A stretch of DNA of 64,000 nt from Geobacter sp. (GTDB lineage Bacteria; Desulfobacterota; Desulfuromonadia; Geobacterales; Pseudopelobacteraceae): contig PJFB01000001.1 in assembly GCA_003574895.1 (NCBI GenBank), forward strand, positions 434,001 to 498,000, read 5' to 3'. The translations under genes and the position numbers were made by a program. Shown here in pieces: positions 27,290 through 37,370 of the stretch (position 1 is the first letter of the stretch; the number at the start of each line of letters is the position of its first letter). A model generated the notes under the pieces. The model was not told the origin of the DNA and did not search any database. It worked only from the letters and a program-made list of their open reading frames with translations.

Positions 27290-29761
27290 GTGGAACAGAA
27301 GTATAATCCCAAAGATATTGAACAAAAATGGCAAGGGCAGTGGGAACAGGCCAAGACCTTCGCGGTGACCGAAGATCCCGACAAACAGAAATATTACCTG
27401 CTGGAGATGTTTCCGTATCCGTCCGGCAGGATACATATGGGGCATGTACGCAATTATTCTATCGGCGACGTGGTAGGCAGATTCAAGCGGATGCGCGGTT
27501 TCAACGTGCTGCATCCAATGGGCTGGGATGCCTTTGGGATGCCTGCAGAGAATGCGGCTATTCAGAACAAGAGCCATCCTGCCAAATGGACCTACGAGAA
27601 CATCGACTATATGCGCGGGCAACTCAAGAAGATGGGGCTGTCCTATGACTGGGGTCGCGAACTGGCAACGTGTGACGTTGAATACTACCGTTGGGAACAG
27701 AAAATTTTCCTGCAGATGTTTGAAAAAGGGCTGGCCTACAAGAAAACCTCCTTTGTCAACTGGTGCCCGAAATGCGAGACCGTACTGGCCAATGAGCAGG
27801 TAGAGGACGGCAACTGCTGGCGCTGCGACAGTGAGGTGAAGCAGAAGGAACTCGACCAGTGGTTCTTCCGTATAACCGATTACGCAGAGGAACTTTTGGA
27901 TTGGACCTACCGTCTTACCGGATGGCCAGAGCGGGTTCTGGTGATGCAGCGTAACTGGATCGGCAAAAGTTATGGCTGCGAGATAGATTTCCCCCTCGAA
28001 GGGACAGGTGATGCGGTCCGGGTGTTCACAACCCGTCAGGACACGGTCTTTGGTGCCACTTTCATGTCTCTGGCCCCGGAACATCCCATGGCCCAGAAAC
28101 TCACCAAGCCGGACAGAAAAGATGAGGTTGACGCCTTTATTGAAAAGGTGAAGAAGACCGACCGTATCAAGCGGACTGCCGAGGATTTCGAGAAGGAAGG
28201 GGTCTTTACCGGCTCATACTGCATCAATCCGCTCACCAAGGTGCGCATGCCGGTTTACCTGGCCAACTTCGTCCTGATGGACTACGGCACCGGCGCTGTC
28301 ATGGCGGTGCCAACCCATGACCAACGGGATTTCGAATTTGCTAAAAAGTATTCTCTGCCGCTCCAGGTCGTCATCCAGCCGGAGAACAAAACCATCGCCC
28401 CGGAAACCATGACGGCTGCTTTTTGCGATGCCGGCATCCTGGTCAATTCCGGCAAATTCGACGGTATGGGGAGCGATGCCGCCAAGGAGGCCATTGCCGA
28501 TTATCTGCAGGCCGAAGGGGTAGGGCGCAAGACAGTCAATTTCCGCCTTCGGGATTGGGGCATTTCAAGGCAGCGCTATTGGGGCAACCCCATTCCGATC
28601 ATTTACTGTGATACATGCGGGGTCGTACCGGTCCCGGATCAGGATCTGCCGGTCAAACTGCCTATGGATGTCGAATTTACAGGAGAAGGGGGCAGTCCAC
28701 TGGCAAAACTCGACGCCTTCATCAACTGTACCTGCCCCTTGTGCGGGCAACCGGCACGCCGCGAAGCAGACACCATGGACACCTTTGTTCAATCGTCCTG
28801 GTATTTCCTCAGGTACTGCTGCCCCGACGTCAAGGACACCCCCCTGGATCGTCAGCGGGTTGACTACTGGATGTCGGTGGACCAGTACATCGGCGGCATA
28901 GAACACGCGGTCCTCCACCTGCTCTATGCCAGGTTCTTTACCAAGGTTCTGCGCGACTTGGGCTATATCAGTTGTGACGAGCCGTTTTCCAACCTGCTGA
29001 CCCAGGGTATGGTCATCAAGGATGGTGCTAAGATGAGCAAGTCAAAGGGCAACGTGGTTGATCCCAATGCCCTTATAGATCGTTACGGTGCCGATACGGC
29101 CCGCTTGTTCTCGCTCTTTGCCGCACCGCCCGAGAAGGATCTGGACTGGAGCGACCAGGGGGTGGACGGATCATTCCGTTTTCTTAACCGGGTCTGGAAG
29201 CTGGTCCATGACCGGCTCGATCTGATCAATAATGCCAAAGTCATGGATCCGTCTTCGCTTACACAAGAAGAACGTACGTTGCGCCGTGCCGTCCATAAGA
29301 CTATAAAAAAGGTAACGGAGGATATCGAGGAGCGGTTCCATTTCAATACCGCCATTGCAGCCGTGATGGAACTGTTGAACGTGCTCCAGGCCACTGAGCT
29401 TGCTACCCCTCAATATGGTGCCGTAATCCGGGAGGCTCTGGAAAGCATGGTGCAACTGCTGGCTCCTTTTGTGCCGCATATAACCGAGGAACTCTGGCAG
29501 AGGATGGGACACAGTACGCCATTGTCGGACACCCCTTGGCCAGCATACGACCAGGAAGCGGTGGTGGACGAGGAACGGCTGATTGTTGTGCAGGTCAACG
29601 GCAAGCTGCGCTCCAAGATCACAGTGCCGGCCGGAACTTCTGAGGATATCCTGAAATCCATGGCGCTGGTGGATGAAAAGGTGTTGCCATTTACCGATGG
29701 CAAACAGGTGCGCAAAGTCATCTGCGTGCCAGACAAACTGGTAAATATCGTGGTTGGATAG
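27290..29761 (+). CDS. leuS: Leucyl-tRNA synthetase
   Basis: 823 aa from GTG at 27290, chosen because AAAGGA is 7 nt upstream; a TTG at 27272 is in frame but unsupported. Class I motifs: HMGH (residues 49-52, [14 protein letters not shown]) and KMSKSKGN (about 585-592). The editing (CP1) domain contains the conserved threonine-rich segment [20 protein letters not shown] and [19 protein letters not shown]. Length is standard for bacterial LeuRS. lptE begins 7 nt after the stop. Confidence 0.96.
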   Translation: MEQKYNPKDIEQKWQGQWEQAKTFAVTEDPDKQKYYLLEMFPYPSGRIHMGHVRNYSIGDVVGRFKRMRGFNVLHPMGWDAFGMPAENAAIQNKSHPAKWTYENIDYMRGQLKKMGLSYDWGRELATCDVEYYRWEQKIFLQMFEKGLAYKKTSFVNWCPKCETVLANEQVEDGNCWRCDSEVKQKELDQWFFRITDYAEELLDWTYRLTGWPERVLVMQRNWIGKSYGCEIDFPLEGTGDAVRVFTTRQDTVFGATFMSLAPEHPMAQKLTKPDRKDEVDAFIEKVKKTDRIKRTAEDFEKEGVFTGSYCINPLTKVRMPVYLANFVLMDYGTGAVMAVPTHDQRDFEFAKKYSLPLQVVIQPENKTIAPETMTAAFCDAGILVNSGKFDGMGSDAAKEAIADYLQAEGVGRKTVNFRLRDWGISRQRYWGNPIPIIYCDTCGVVPVPDQDLPVKLPMDVEFTGEGGSPLAKLDAFINCTCPLCGQPARREADTMDTFVQSSWYFLRYCCPDVKDTPLDRQRVDYWMSVDQYIGGIEHAVLHLLYARFFTKVLRDLGYISCDEPFSNLLTQGMVIKDGAKMSKSKGNVVDPNALIDRYGADTARLFSLFAAPPEKDLDWSDQGVDGSFRFLNRVWKLVHDRLDLINNAKVMDPSSLTQEERTLRRAVHKTIKKVTEDIEERFHFNTAIAAVMELLNVLQATELATPQYGAVIREALESMVQLLAPFVPHITEELWQRMGHSTPLSDTPWPAYDQEAVVDEERLIVVQVNGKLRSKITVPAGTSEDILKSMALVDEKVLPFTDGKQVRKVICVPDKLVNIVVG

Positions 29762-29768
29762 GGTAGAC

Positions 29769-30323
29769 ATGCCTGTTTTTTGCCATAGGATCTTCCACAG
29801 AATTGGTTTCCGCACATGGGGACTCATCCCATGTGCCATTGTTCTTCTGGTCCAGTTGGGCTGCGGCTACCGTCTGGCCGGATCAGCCAATAACACCCTG
29901 GCGCCCGGCCAGACCGTTTGGGTAGGTTTTATCGCCAACGAATCCATCAGTTCCACCGCCCAAACCGTGATCCGTCGCGCCTTGCTCGATGAATGCCACG
30001 CCATGCGAGGTCTATTGAGTGCCGGCAATGAGGCGGGAGCTGATCTCCGTATCAGCGGCAAGTTGCGATCATACTCAAACCAAGCCATATCCTATACCGC
30101 CATTGACCAAGTCAGGGAATACCGTTTGACCATTGATGTGGAGCTTGAAATACAACGCAAGGATACGGGCTCTACGCTTTGGAAGGGTTCTGTTGCGGCC
30201 TCTCAGGATTATCCGGCAAACAACAACCTCGCGCTGCAACGGTCTGCAGAAGAGGCTGCCCTGGCCGCCGCATCACGCCTGCTTGCCCAGAGATTTCTCA
30301 CGGCAGTGGAGCAATCATACTGA
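29769..30323 (+). CDS. lptE: LPS-assembly lipoprotein LptE
   Basis: 184 aa from ATG at 29769 (AGGG about 6 nt upstream). Signal peptide with lipobox LVQLGC followed by GYRLAGSA, a hallmark of LptE. The rest alternates beta strands and two helices (ISSTAQTVIRRALLDECH; SAEEAALAAASRLLAQRF), as in LptE folds. By family it plugs the LptD barrel that inserts LPS into the outer membrane. leuS-lptE-holA is a widely conserved order in proteobacteria, which supports the assignment of this weakly conserved protein. Confidence 0.88.
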   Translation: MPVFCHRIFHRIGFRTWGLIPCAIVLLVQLGCGYRLAGSANNTLAPGQTVWVGFIANESISSTAQTVIRRALLDECHAMRGLLSAGNEAGADLRISGKLRSYSNQAISYTAIDQVREYRLTIDVELEIQRKDTGSTLWKGSVAASQDYPANNNLALQRSAEEAALAAASRLLAQRFLTAVEQSY

Positions 30324-30325
30324 TT

Positions 30326-31324
30326 ATGACTGCCCAGGAATTCGAAACATCCATACAAAAGGGAAAGATCCCTGTCATCAGTTATCTTTACGGCGAAGAG
30401 TCGTTCCTGGTTGACCGGGCGGCAAACATGCTGCTGGATCGGTCAATCGACCCGTCACTCAAAGATTTCAATCTCAACGTATTCTATGGCAATGAGTCCA
30501 AAGGGATGGATATTGTCGACGCTGCCTTGACCCTTCCCATGTTCTCGGACCGACGGGCGGTTCTGGTAAAACGAGCAGAGGCGCTTAAAGCCGAAGCCCT
30601 CGATGTCATGCTCGGTTATATCCAGAACCCGGCTGAAACCACTTGCCTGATACTCACCGGCACCAAAATCGATCAACGCAAAAAATTTTTTCTTGAACTT
30701 AAAAAACATAGTGCACTTGTCGAATTCAAGCGGCTTTACGACAATAAGCTGAATGGTTTCATTCAAGGGGAGATCGCGATTCACGGCGGTACAATCGAGC
30801 CGGCAGCGGCAGATCTTTTAACTTTTTTCATTGGTAACAATCTTCAGGAATTGTCATCGCAGGTGGAAAAGTTGGTCGCGTATGCCGGCGAGAGGAAAAG
30901 GGTTTGTATCGATGATGTGCGCGCTGTTGCCAGCAGTTCAAAGGCGTTTACGGCATTTGAACTTGCCCGCTACCTTGGGGTCAGGGATCTGCAGAATGCT
31001 TTGAGATGCCTCGACACACTCTTCCTTAATGGCGAGGAAACCTTCCAGATGATTGGCGCTTTAAGTAGGCATTTCCGTCAATTGTGGCGCATCAGGGAGA
31101 TGCTGGATCGCAAGGCTCCACAAGCGGAAATCAGCAAAGAGGTCGGTATTATCCCTTTCTTTCTGGGAGAGATGATGCAGCAGGCGCGAAACTTTGATCG
31201 GAATGAACTGAGACGGCTTTTTACCGAGCTCTACCAGTGCGACGTCGCATCCAAAACTGGCGGGCATCCTTATACTTTGATGCATGCACTGGTAGTAATG
31301 ATCTGTTCGGGTGGGGTGCGCTGA
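30326..31324 (+). CDS. holA: DNA polymerase III delta subunit
   Basis: 332 aa from the ATG at 30326, 2 nt after lptE; an upstream in-frame start at 30179 would overlap lptE heavily and is rejected. Begins FETSIQKGKIPVISYLYGEESFLVDRAANML, the usual HolA opening. The N-terminal RecA-like fold is followed by the lid domain and the C-terminal clamp-loader collar helices (AFELARYLGVRDLQNALRCLDTLF). HolA opens the beta clamp for loading onto DNA. Confidence 0.93.
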   Translation: MTAQEFETSIQKGKIPVISYLYGEESFLVDRAANMLLDRSIDPSLKDFNLNVFYGNESKGMDIVDAALTLPMFSDRRAVLVKRAEALKAEALDVMLGYIQNPAETTCLILTGTKIDQRKKFFLELKKHSALVEFKRLYDNKLNGFIQGEIAIHGGTIEPAAADLLTFFIGNNLQELSSQVEKLVAYAGERKRVCIDDVRAVASSSKAFTAFELARYLGVRDLQNALRCLDTLFLNGEETFQMIGALSRHFRQLWRIREMLDRKAPQAEISKEVGIIPFFLGEMMQQARNFDRNELRRLFTELYQCDVASKTGGHPYTLMHALVVMICSGGVR

Positions 31325-31395
31325 ATAAGGTGTTGGTTCGCAGATGGTTACCACAAAGTAGCAACCTATTGTCTTGAATGGTAAACAAAGAAACG

Positions 31396-31428
31396 AAAAA
31401 AGGGGGCAACCGCATGGCGATTGCTCCC
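31396..31428 (-). terminator. Intrinsic terminator of rpsT
   Basis: On the minus strand, an 11-position stem with one mismatch (arms 31418-31428 and 31402-31412) and a 5-nt loop is followed by TTTTTT (31396-31401). It lies 26 nt after the rpsT stop and 71 nt from the convergent holA end. Confidence 0.85.
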
Positions 31429-31454
31429 TTAAAATTGTTTTGTTCTGAATTGTC

Positions 31455-31718
31455 TTAACCGAGGGTATTTACGAGTTTGGTCAGTCGAGACACGTTTCTT
31501 GATGCATTTGAACTATGGATAACACCCTTGGAAGCGGAGACGTCGATGACTGGGATCGCTGCATTCAAGGCGGCTGTGGCGGCTTCCTTGTTCTTTGCCG
31601 CAACTGCCTCGCGGACACGCTTGATATGGGTTTTCAGAGTCGATGAGACATGCCGGTTACGGGCGTTTCTCTTCGCATTCTGTTTTATCCTTTTAATTGC
31701 TGATTTGTGATGAGCCAA
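31455..31718 (-). CDS. rpsT: Ribosomal protein S20
   Basis: 87 aa ([22 protein letters not shown] at the start, [11 protein letters not shown] at the end), the standard S20 helical bundle that binds 16S rRNA. The start codon is TTG, fixed by GGAGG 6 nt upstream and by the family N-terminus. E. coli rpsT also starts with UUG, which limits its translation and helps feedback control, so the rare start may be conserved for the same reason. Confidence 0.96.
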   Translation of the reverse strand: MAHHKSAIKRIKQNAKRNARNRHVSSTLKTHIKRVREAVAAKNKEAATAALNAAIPVIDVSASKGVIHSSNASRNVSRLTKLVNTLG

Positions 31719-31769
31719 ACTGCACCTCCATAAAACTTTGAATACGAGATTGAGTGGAATAAAGTAAAA

Positions 31770-31799
31770 TAACTACCACCATTTCAGGCATGGTGTCAA
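31770..31799 (-). promoter_or_regulatory. rpsT promoter with a dyad in the spacer
   Basis: Minus strand: TTGACA (31794-31799), 18-nt spacer, TAGTTA (31770-31775). The spacer contains a perfect 6-bp dyad, CACCAT (31777-31782) and ATGGTG (31790-31795), overlapping the 3' end of the -35 box; it could be an operator. Confidence 0.5.
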
Positions 31800-31805
31800 G
31801 CAAAT

Positions 31806-32426
31806 TTATGGCAAAATGTGGACCCGCCGGCCTTCAACGGTGATCCTGCCCTCAGAGAAGAGCCTGATAGCTTCAGGGAAGGTGCGGTGTTCCTCCCTTT
31901 GAATGCGCTCGGACAGCGATTGTTCGGTATCGTCCTGATCAACCGGTACAACTGCCTGTAAAATGATCGGTCCGGTATCGGTACCGCAGTCTACAATATG
32001 CACGGTACATCCAGTATACCTGACACCGTAATCCAGCGCTTGTTTTTGGGCATGCAGGCCCGGAAAGGCCGGCAGCAAGGCAGGGTGTATGTTAAGGATG
32101 GCATTAGGAAAAGCCGAAACCATAACCTCAGACAGTATCCGCATGAATCCGGCCAGAACAACCAACTCGACCCCCTGGTCCTGAAGAATTTGGACCAATG
32201 CGGCATCGTACTCCTTGCGACTTGAAAAGCGACTGTTTTCGTGAATTACCACTGGAATGTTGTGCCTGGCAGCTCTTTTGAGAGCATATGCATCAGGATT
32301 GTTGCTGATCACACAGGCTACTCTGGCATTGAGTGCACCTGTTTCGATCCTGTCTATGATTGCCTGCAGGTTGGAACCGTTACCGGAAACAAGTACCCCA
32401 AGAGCGATGGGCGGTTTGTTTTCCAT
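31806..32426 (-). CDS. purN: Phosphoribosylglycinamide formyltransferase
   Basis: 206 aa from the ATG at 32426, which overlaps the purM stop by one base (TAATG) and has GGAGGGG just upstream. GART motifs: LVSGNGSNLQAIID, the catalytic N-H pair in ILNIHPALLPAFPGLHAQ and D in CGTDTGPIILQAVVPV. It transfers a formyl group from 10-formyl-THF to GAR in purine synthesis. Translational coupling to purM matches the E. coli purMN operon. Confidence 0.95.
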   Translation of the reverse strand: MENKPPIALGVLVSGNGSNLQAIIDRIETGALNARVACVISNNPDAYALKRAARHNIPVVIHENSRFSSRKEYDAALVQILQDQGVELVVLAGFMRILSEVMVSAFPNAILNIHPALLPAFPGLHAQKQALDYGVRYTGCTVHIVDCGTDTGPIILQAVVPVDQDDTEQSLSERIQREEHRTFPEAIRLFSEGRITVEGRRVHILP

Positions 32427-33478
32427 TACCCCTCCACCAGTTCGACGCATTCACATCCATCGGGGCACGTGGTTATTTCTCCGATGATCCAAGCTTTTTC
32501 ATCAAGACCGTTCAGACGATAGAGCATATCCTCGGCTTCCTCTTCAGCCACAGCCAGAACCATCCCGATACCCATATTGAAGGTCCGGTACATTTCATTA
32601 CGCTCAACATTGCCTGCATCGCGCAGGATGTCGAATAAAGCCGGACGCTCCCAACTGTTTAGCTGTATGGTGGCTCGACAACCGCGAGGCAGGATGCGGG
32701 GGATGTTTTCAATCAGACCGCCTCCGGTGATATGGGCAATGCCGTTGATCCTGAAATCCTTGAGCAGGTTCATCATTGCACGGATGTAAATCCTGGTAGG
32801 TGTCAGCAAGACATCACCAACAGTTTTGCCGGTTCCAGGTAATTCCGAGTCGATCGAGAGCCCCAACTGCTCGAAGATGAGTTTGCGTGCCAATGAGTAG
32901 CCATTACTGTGCAGGCCGCTGGAGGCAATGCCGATCAGGCGATTGCCGACCGCAATACTTGAGCCATCAATGATTTTGTCCCGTTCAACCACGCCAACGG
33001 CAAAACCGGCTACATCGTACTCGCCATCGGCATAGAAACCCGGCATCTCGGCGGTTTCGCCGCCGATCAGGGCACAACCAGCTTGCCTGCACCCTTCTGC
33101 AATCCCTTTGACAATCGAGGCGGCTTTTTCGGGAAGAAGCTTGCCGGTTGCCAGGTAATCAAGGAAAAATAGTGGTTCAGCGCCTTGTACCACAATATCG
33201 TTAACACACATGGCAACCAGGTCGATCCCCACAGTATCATGACGATCTGTCATGAATGCGATCTTGAGCTTGGTGCCAACACCGTCGGTACCCGAGACAA
33301 GCACCGGATTCTGGTATTTGGTGGTATTCAAGGAAAAAAGACCACCAAAACCGCCTATATCGGTCATCACTCCGGGCCTGAAAGTCGATTTGACCAACGG
33401 TTTGATCATGTTGACAAAGCTGTTGCCAGCCTCGATATCAACCCCTGCATCTTTATAGGTTATTTTTTGTTCACTCAA
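32426..33478 (-). CDS. purM: Phosphoribosylformylglycinamidine cyclo-ligase
   Basis: 350 aa from a TTG at 33478. The ribosome site AAGGAGG is 7 nt before this TTG but only 1 nt before an in-frame ATG at 33484, so TTG is the better start. Starts [21 protein letters not shown]-binding AIR-synthase features include [16 protein letters not shown] and [11 protein letters not shown]. Converts FGAM to AIR. First gene of the purMN pair. Confidence 0.95.
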   Translation of the reverse strand: MSEQKITYKDAGVDIEAGNSFVNMIKPLVKSTFRPGVMTDIGGFGGLFSLNTTKYQNPVLVSGTDGVGTKLKIAFMTDRHDTVGIDLVAMCVNDIVVQGAEPLFFLDYLATGKLLPEKAASIVKGIAEGCRQAGCALIGGETAEMPGFYADGEYDVAGFAVGVVERDKIIDGSSIAVGNRLIGIASSGLHSNGYSLARKLIFEQLGLSIDSELPGTGKTVGDVLLTPTRIYIRAMMNLLKDFRINGIAHITGGGLIENIPRILPRGCRATIQLNSWERPALFDILRDAGNVERNEMYRTFNMGIGMVLAVAEEEAEDMLYRLNGLDEKAWIIGEITTCPDGCECVELVEG

Positions 33479-33584
33479 GCGCATACCTCCTTGAACAAGG
33501 AATCTTTTGTAAAACAAGGACTGTTAAAAGTCAATTTCAAACTGGATAATTTTGACCGCAACCATGCCTGACGGATGATTAAGC

Positions 33585-33613
33585 TTGACAAAACACGGCG
33601 TTTTGCGATTATT
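33585..33613 (+). promoter_or_regulatory. Promoter giving a leaderless lytic transglycosylase mRNA
   Basis: TTGACA (33585-33590), 17-nt spacer, ATTATT (33608-33613). Transcription would begin at about 33620, one base before the ATG at 33621. The TTG at the left edge of the longest open frame is part of this -35 box rather than a start codon. Confidence 0.5.
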
Positions 33614-33620
33614 GAAAACC

Positions 33621-34241
33621 ATGTGCTTAAAAAAGACGCGCAACAACAAAATCCGAATATTGATAATGGCTGGCCTGGTGGTTTTGACCCAGAATCTCCA
33701 GGCAGGCGCCGATATCTATCGTTACGAGGATTCGGAAGGCATTATACACTTTACCGATGCCCCTACTGACAAACGTTTCAAGATCTTTATGAGGGATCTC
33801 AAGAAAGACAGGCAGTTACGAACTAAACTCCAGTTCTCTGCCGCAGCCAATCCAGCTGAATACGAAAGCATCATCAAGACCTGTTCAGATAAATACGGCG
33901 TCAGTCCTTCTCTGATCAAGGCGGTTATCCAGGCGGAATCAGGATACAACCCCAGAGCGGTTTCGCGCGCCGGTGCCAGCGGCCTGATGCAGCTTATGCC
34001 CGGTACGGCCCGCTCGCTAAAAGTCAGCAACAGTTTTGATCCAAAGGATAATGTCGAAGGTGGCGTCAAATACCTGCGATTCCTCTTGGATACCTTCCGT
34101 GGCGACGTATCCCTGGCCTTGGCGGCCTACAACGCCGGTCTCAACAAAGTGGCCAAGTTCGGCGGCATTCCTCCCTATACCGAAACACAAAACTATGTAA
34201 ACCGTGTACTGTCGTACATGCAATCATACCAGGCAAACTAA
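33621..34241 (+). CDS. Soluble lytic transglycosylase with N-terminal DUF4124
   Basis: 206 aa from the ATG at 33621, which places a signal peptide (about residues 1-29) at the N-terminus. A DUF4124 segment (IYRYEDSEGIIHFTDAP, about 32-50) precedes an SLT domain with catalytic E106 (AVIQAESGYNP), ASGLMQLMPGTA and AAYNAGLNKV. It cleaves the MurNAc-GlcNAc bond with formation of 1,6-anhydroMurNAc in the periplasm. No Shine-Dalgarno is seen; see the promoter entry. pgsA follows after 4 nt. Confidence 0.9.
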   Translation: MCLKKTRNNKIRILIMAGLVVLTQNLQAGADIYRYEDSEGIIHFTDAPTDKRFKIFMRDLKKDRQLRTKLQFSAAANPAEYESIIKTCSDKYGVSPSLIKAVIQAESGYNPRAVSRAGASGLMQLMPGTARSLKVSNSFDPKDNVEGGVKYLRFLLDTFRGDVSLALAAYNAGLNKVAKFGGIPPYTETQNYVNRVLSYMQSYQAN

Positions 34242-34245
34242 AGTT

Positions 34246-34842
34246 ATGTTCGCTATTCGCGCTGGTCACCCCATTCTGAATCTGCCCAACATTCTCACCA
34301 TGATGAGAATTGCGGCAATTCCATTGTTGGCAGCCTTACTAATGTCCCCCTCACAATCCGCCGGATTTTGGGCTGCGGCAGTTTTTTCCCTGGCTTCAAT
34401 TACCGACTGGCTTGACGGATATCTTGCCAGACGCATGGGAATCGTCACGGTATTTGGAAAATTTTTGGATCCGATCGCAGACAAGTTGATCGTAATGGCG
34501 GCACTGATCATGATACTGCCATTCGGTCGGGTTCCGGCTTGGATGGTATTGCTGATTCTGGGCCGGGAAATCATAATTACCGGATTGCGTGGAATTGCAT
34601 CAAGCGAGGGGATCGTCATTCAGGCCAGCGACCTTGGAAAGTTCAAAACTATCTTTCAGATCGTCGCCATCATCGGTTTGTTATTGCATTACAATTATAA
34701 CTGGTTTTTTGGGATCGATCTTCCGTGGCTGCATGTCAACATGCATAATGTCGGGATGTTTTTTCTCTGGATAGCGACTTTACTGACCGTATGGTCAGGA
34801 ATAGATTATTTGGCCAGGTTTGTCAGGGTTATTGTCAAATAG
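34246..34842 (+). CDS. pgsA: CDP-diacylglycerol-glycerol-3-phosphate 3-phosphatidyltransferase
   Basis: 198 aa from the ATG at 34246. Polytopic inner-membrane protein with the complete CDP-alcohol phosphotransferase motif DG-x2-AR-x8-G-x3-D-x3-D (DWLDGYLARRMG ... GKFLDPIADK, about residues 54-80). Makes phosphatidylglycerol phosphate. The start of the frame at 34204 would overlap the previous gene. Convergent with gspB, 6 nt apart. Confidence 0.92.
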   Translation: MFAIRAGHPILNLPNILTMMRIAAIPLLAALLMSPSQSAGFWAAAVFSLASITDWLDGYLARRMGIVTVFGKFLDPIADKLIVMAALIMILPFGRVPAWMVLLILGREIIITGLRGIASSEGIVIQASDLGKFKTIFQIVAIIGLLLHYNYNWFFGIDLPWLHVNMHNVGMFFLWIATLLTVWSGIDYLARFVRVIVK

Positions 34843-34848
34843 CCTTTG

Positions 34849-35565
34849 TTATCTATTCGATTTGCCCATTACTACGTCAAATTTCTCGCCTTTATAACTA
34901 AACTGAACCCGATCCTGCAGGATACTCTCTACCTTTGCGCCAGCTATAAGAGAACCATTGGAAACAGTGACACCATTGACCACCGCCATGCTATCCTCAT
35001 TCCTGGCCTGAAACGCAATGCCATTCACCTTGAGAAGCGGCACCAGATCGGGCTCATGCTGTAGTTTGGCTTCAGTTGCCACGGCCTTTATGGGCTTGGA
35101 ATCCGGGTTGACCGGCTCCACGGTTTTTACAGAGTGAGCCTTTGGGTCCATTAAGCTGTCATGGTTTTTTGGGGCAGGTGCTGGAACGATTGCAGCGGAC
35201 CTTACCTGTGGCCGGGATTGAGCATCAGATTTCTCAAAGGATGCGGATTCTGTGCGGTCAACCTGTTTATCTACCTTAACTACAACATCTACGGGTGTTT
35301 GTGACGTTGATTTGCCGGGTTGATTGAAGGCCGGAGTTGAAGGCGATTCCGCTTGTTGCTTGTTTGCATTGACCGGCCTCAGGTAGAAATAAGTGGCACC
35401 GGCTCCGCATATGAACAGAAACGCCGCAATTAAGGAGGTGCCAATGAGGGGGAAATGATGCGGTACACCATCGCGCAGAATTTCCGCGTCGACCTTGAAA
35501 GAACCGGGTTTGCGGTTTGTATTGTCATTTTCCAGTTTTTTTAGGGCTTTGAGGATAGAGCTCAT
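34849..35565 (-). CDS. gspB: GspB-like type II secretion accessory protein
   Basis: 238 aa. Begins MSSILKALKKLENDNTNRKP, as in ExeB/GspB proteins; one membrane helix (about residues 40-63), a long Pro/Lys/Ser-rich periplasmic linker, and a C-terminal GspB domain (LLKVNGIAFQARNEDSMAVVNGVTVSNGSLIAGAKVESI). With its partner encoded 13 nt upstream it should form the ExeAB-like complex that helps a secretin assemble through peptidoglycan. No secretin gene is in the window. Confidence 0.85.
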   Translation of the reverse strand: MSSILKALKKLENDNTNRKPGSFKVDAEILRDGVPHHFPLIGTSLIAAFLFICGAGATYFYLRPVNANKQQAESPSTPAFNQPGKSTSQTPVDVVVKVDKQVDRTESASFEKSDAQSRPQVRSAAIVPAPAPKNHDSLMDPKAHSVKTVEPVNPDSKPIKAVATEAKLQHEPDLVPLLKVNGIAFQARNEDSMAVVNGVTVSNGSLIAGAKVESILQDRVQFSYKGEKFDVVMGKSNR

Positions 35566-35578
35566 GGAAATGTCCGTT

Positions 35579-37240
35579 TCAGTTTCTGAGTAGGGTTGGT
35601 GTAGTGAGAGATGCGTCGTATTTGGAAAGGGCCGCCAGAGTCAGTGCTCCGACAGAGTCATTCACCGTTATCCCCACTGTCTGTTGAAAATCAGTGACTG
35701 CTTTGATAGTTGCACTGTTGTAAGCACCGTCTATGGCCTCATGGTAAAAACCGGCTTGTTTGAGTTGTCCTTGTAACTTTTTTATTTCATACAGCTTGTC
35801 ACCAGATGAGATTTTGTCGGGGATTTTCCAGGGATTTTGCCATACAAGGTAAAATGTACCGTCAGCAAGTGCGGCCAGATCGTTCTTGCTGATTATGCTG
35901 CTGCCCAACAGGGGTGGAGAAATGGAAACATTGTCGCCCTTGGTAGAGGTGACGGCATAACAATATTTACCCATTGTCCCCCTGACCTTAGTAACGACCA
36001 GAAAAGGCAAATCAAAACTAAGTGCGCGATCTAGGGTGCCATGAAACATGGTGACTCTCAGATTCCTTTTTGCCGCAAGGCGTGCGAACATGCCAGGAAT
36101 AGTTAATTGGATGTTGAATATCCTGATGGGGTTTTTCTCCCAGGTTCGCGTGATTGCGTTAAAGGCCTGGATATGTGTGTCGTTTTGAACGTGCGAGATT
36201 ATATCTTTTTCCAATGTTGGCCGGAACGAAGCTTCTGATTTGGTTGGGCCGATGGCTGTTGCCGATAGGGGGGCTCCGCTTGCCGTGCCAACTTTTACGG
36301 CGCTTGCTGCCGCGTTGTGCTGCGGCTCGTGAGAACGCAGCTTGAACCAGCTGACTGTACCCAGCAACAGCAGAACCAACAGGGAAACAGCGGCAAGGTA
36401 TTTTACAACGCGAGCCAACAAGCGGCTTTGGGGCTGGTTGAGTATCTCTCTGATGGCGCGGGCAACAATGCCAAAGCTTATTCGACGACGCTCATCGCCA
36501 TAGGCGACCAGGAGTGACCGGTCACAGAGGATGTTGATCATGCGGGGGACGCCGCGGGTGTATAAATAGATCCATTTAATGGCGTTGCGGCTGAAGGAAA
36601 CGCCACCTGTTTCACCGGCGACCTCCATGCGGTGCCTGATATAGGTTTGGGTCTCATTCATGCTCATGGACCTGAGTCTATAGCGGACTGCGATCCGCTG
36701 ATTGAGCTGCCGCAAATCCGGACGTTCAAGCAGGACATCCAGTTCCGGTTGGCCTGCCAGGATAATCTGGATCAGTTTATCATTTTCGGTTTCCAGGTTG
36801 GAGATGAGCCTGATCTGTTCCAATACATCCGGCTGCAGATTCTGTGCTTCATCAATAACAAGCACCACGGTCCTGCCATCGGCATTCTCGGATAAAAGAA
36901 AGCGGTTCAATTCGGCCAGCAGCTCGTTGACATATTCACCGTTCGCTGCAATACCGAATTCCTGATTGATGCTGCGCAGAAGTTCGACACCGGTCAAACA
37001 GGGATTGAAGATCAGTGCCGTGCGATAGCTATCTTCATGGAGCTGCTCCATCAAGGTGCGCAATACTGTTGTTTTTCCGGTTCCAACCTCGCCGGTCAGC
37101 TCTATGAAGCCGTAGTGATTGTTAATACCGTACAAAAGGTGAGCAAAGGCTTCCTTGTGGTTTTGGCTGAGAAAGATAAAGCGGGGATTGGGAGTCAGGG
37201 TAAATGGTTTTTCGTTGAAGCCGAAATATTTAGTATACAT
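35579..37240 (-). CDS. gspA: GspA/ExeA ATPase with peptidoglycan-binding domain
   Basis: 553 aa from the ATG at 37240 (GGAA just upstream). N-terminal AAA module: YTKYFGFNEKPFTLTPNPR, Walker A GEVGTGKTT, Walker B VLVIDEAQN. A membrane helix (about 280-300, VSLLVLLLLGTVSWF) leads to a periplasmic part: a peptidase-C39-like region in the middle and a PG_binding_1 domain near the C-terminus (LQGQLKQAGFYHEAIDGAYNSA). ExeA of Aeromonas uses this layout to bind peptidoglycan and place the ExeD secretin. Forms an operon with gspB. A shorter paralogue sits in the che operon. Confidence 0.9.
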   Translation of the reverse strand: MYTKYFGFNEKPFTLTPNPRFIFLSQNHKEAFAHLLYGINNHYGFIELTGEVGTGKTTVLRTLMEQLHEDSYRTALIFNPCLTGVELLRSINQEFGIAANGEYVNELLAELNRFLLSENADGRTVVLVIDEAQNLQPDVLEQIRLISNLETENDKLIQIILAGQPELDVLLERPDLRQLNQRIAVRYRLRSMSMNETQTYIRHRMEVAGETGGVSFSRNAIKWIYLYTRGVPRMINILCDRSLLVAYGDERRRISFGIVARAIREILNQPQSRLLARVVKYLAAVSLLVLLLLGTVSWFKLRSHEPQHNAAASAVKVGTASGAPLSATAIGPTKSEASFRPTLEKDIISHVQNDTHIQAFNAITRTWEKNPIRIFNIQLTIPGMFARLAAKRNLRVTMFHGTLDRALSFDLPFLVVTKVRGTMGKYCYAVTSTKGDNVSISPPLLGSSIISKNDLAALADGTFYLVWQNPWKIPDKISSGDKLYEIKKLQGQLKQAGFYHEAIDGAYNSATIKAVTDFQQTVGITVNDSVGALTLAALSKYDASLTTPTLLRN

Positions 37241-37370
37241 GATTTCCAATTTTGATGCGGATTGTTAAGTGCAATGAGATTTTATATTTCATATAATCCA
37301 TTAAGTTACAAGTCAATTTCAAAACCTATAATGTTGAGCCCACATAGTCAAGGATAACATCTAAAACCTT

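Noticed and set aside
30179..30325. Upstream extension of holA
   Set aside because: Would overlap lptE by 145 bases and adds a Cys/Arg-rich segment foreign to HolA.
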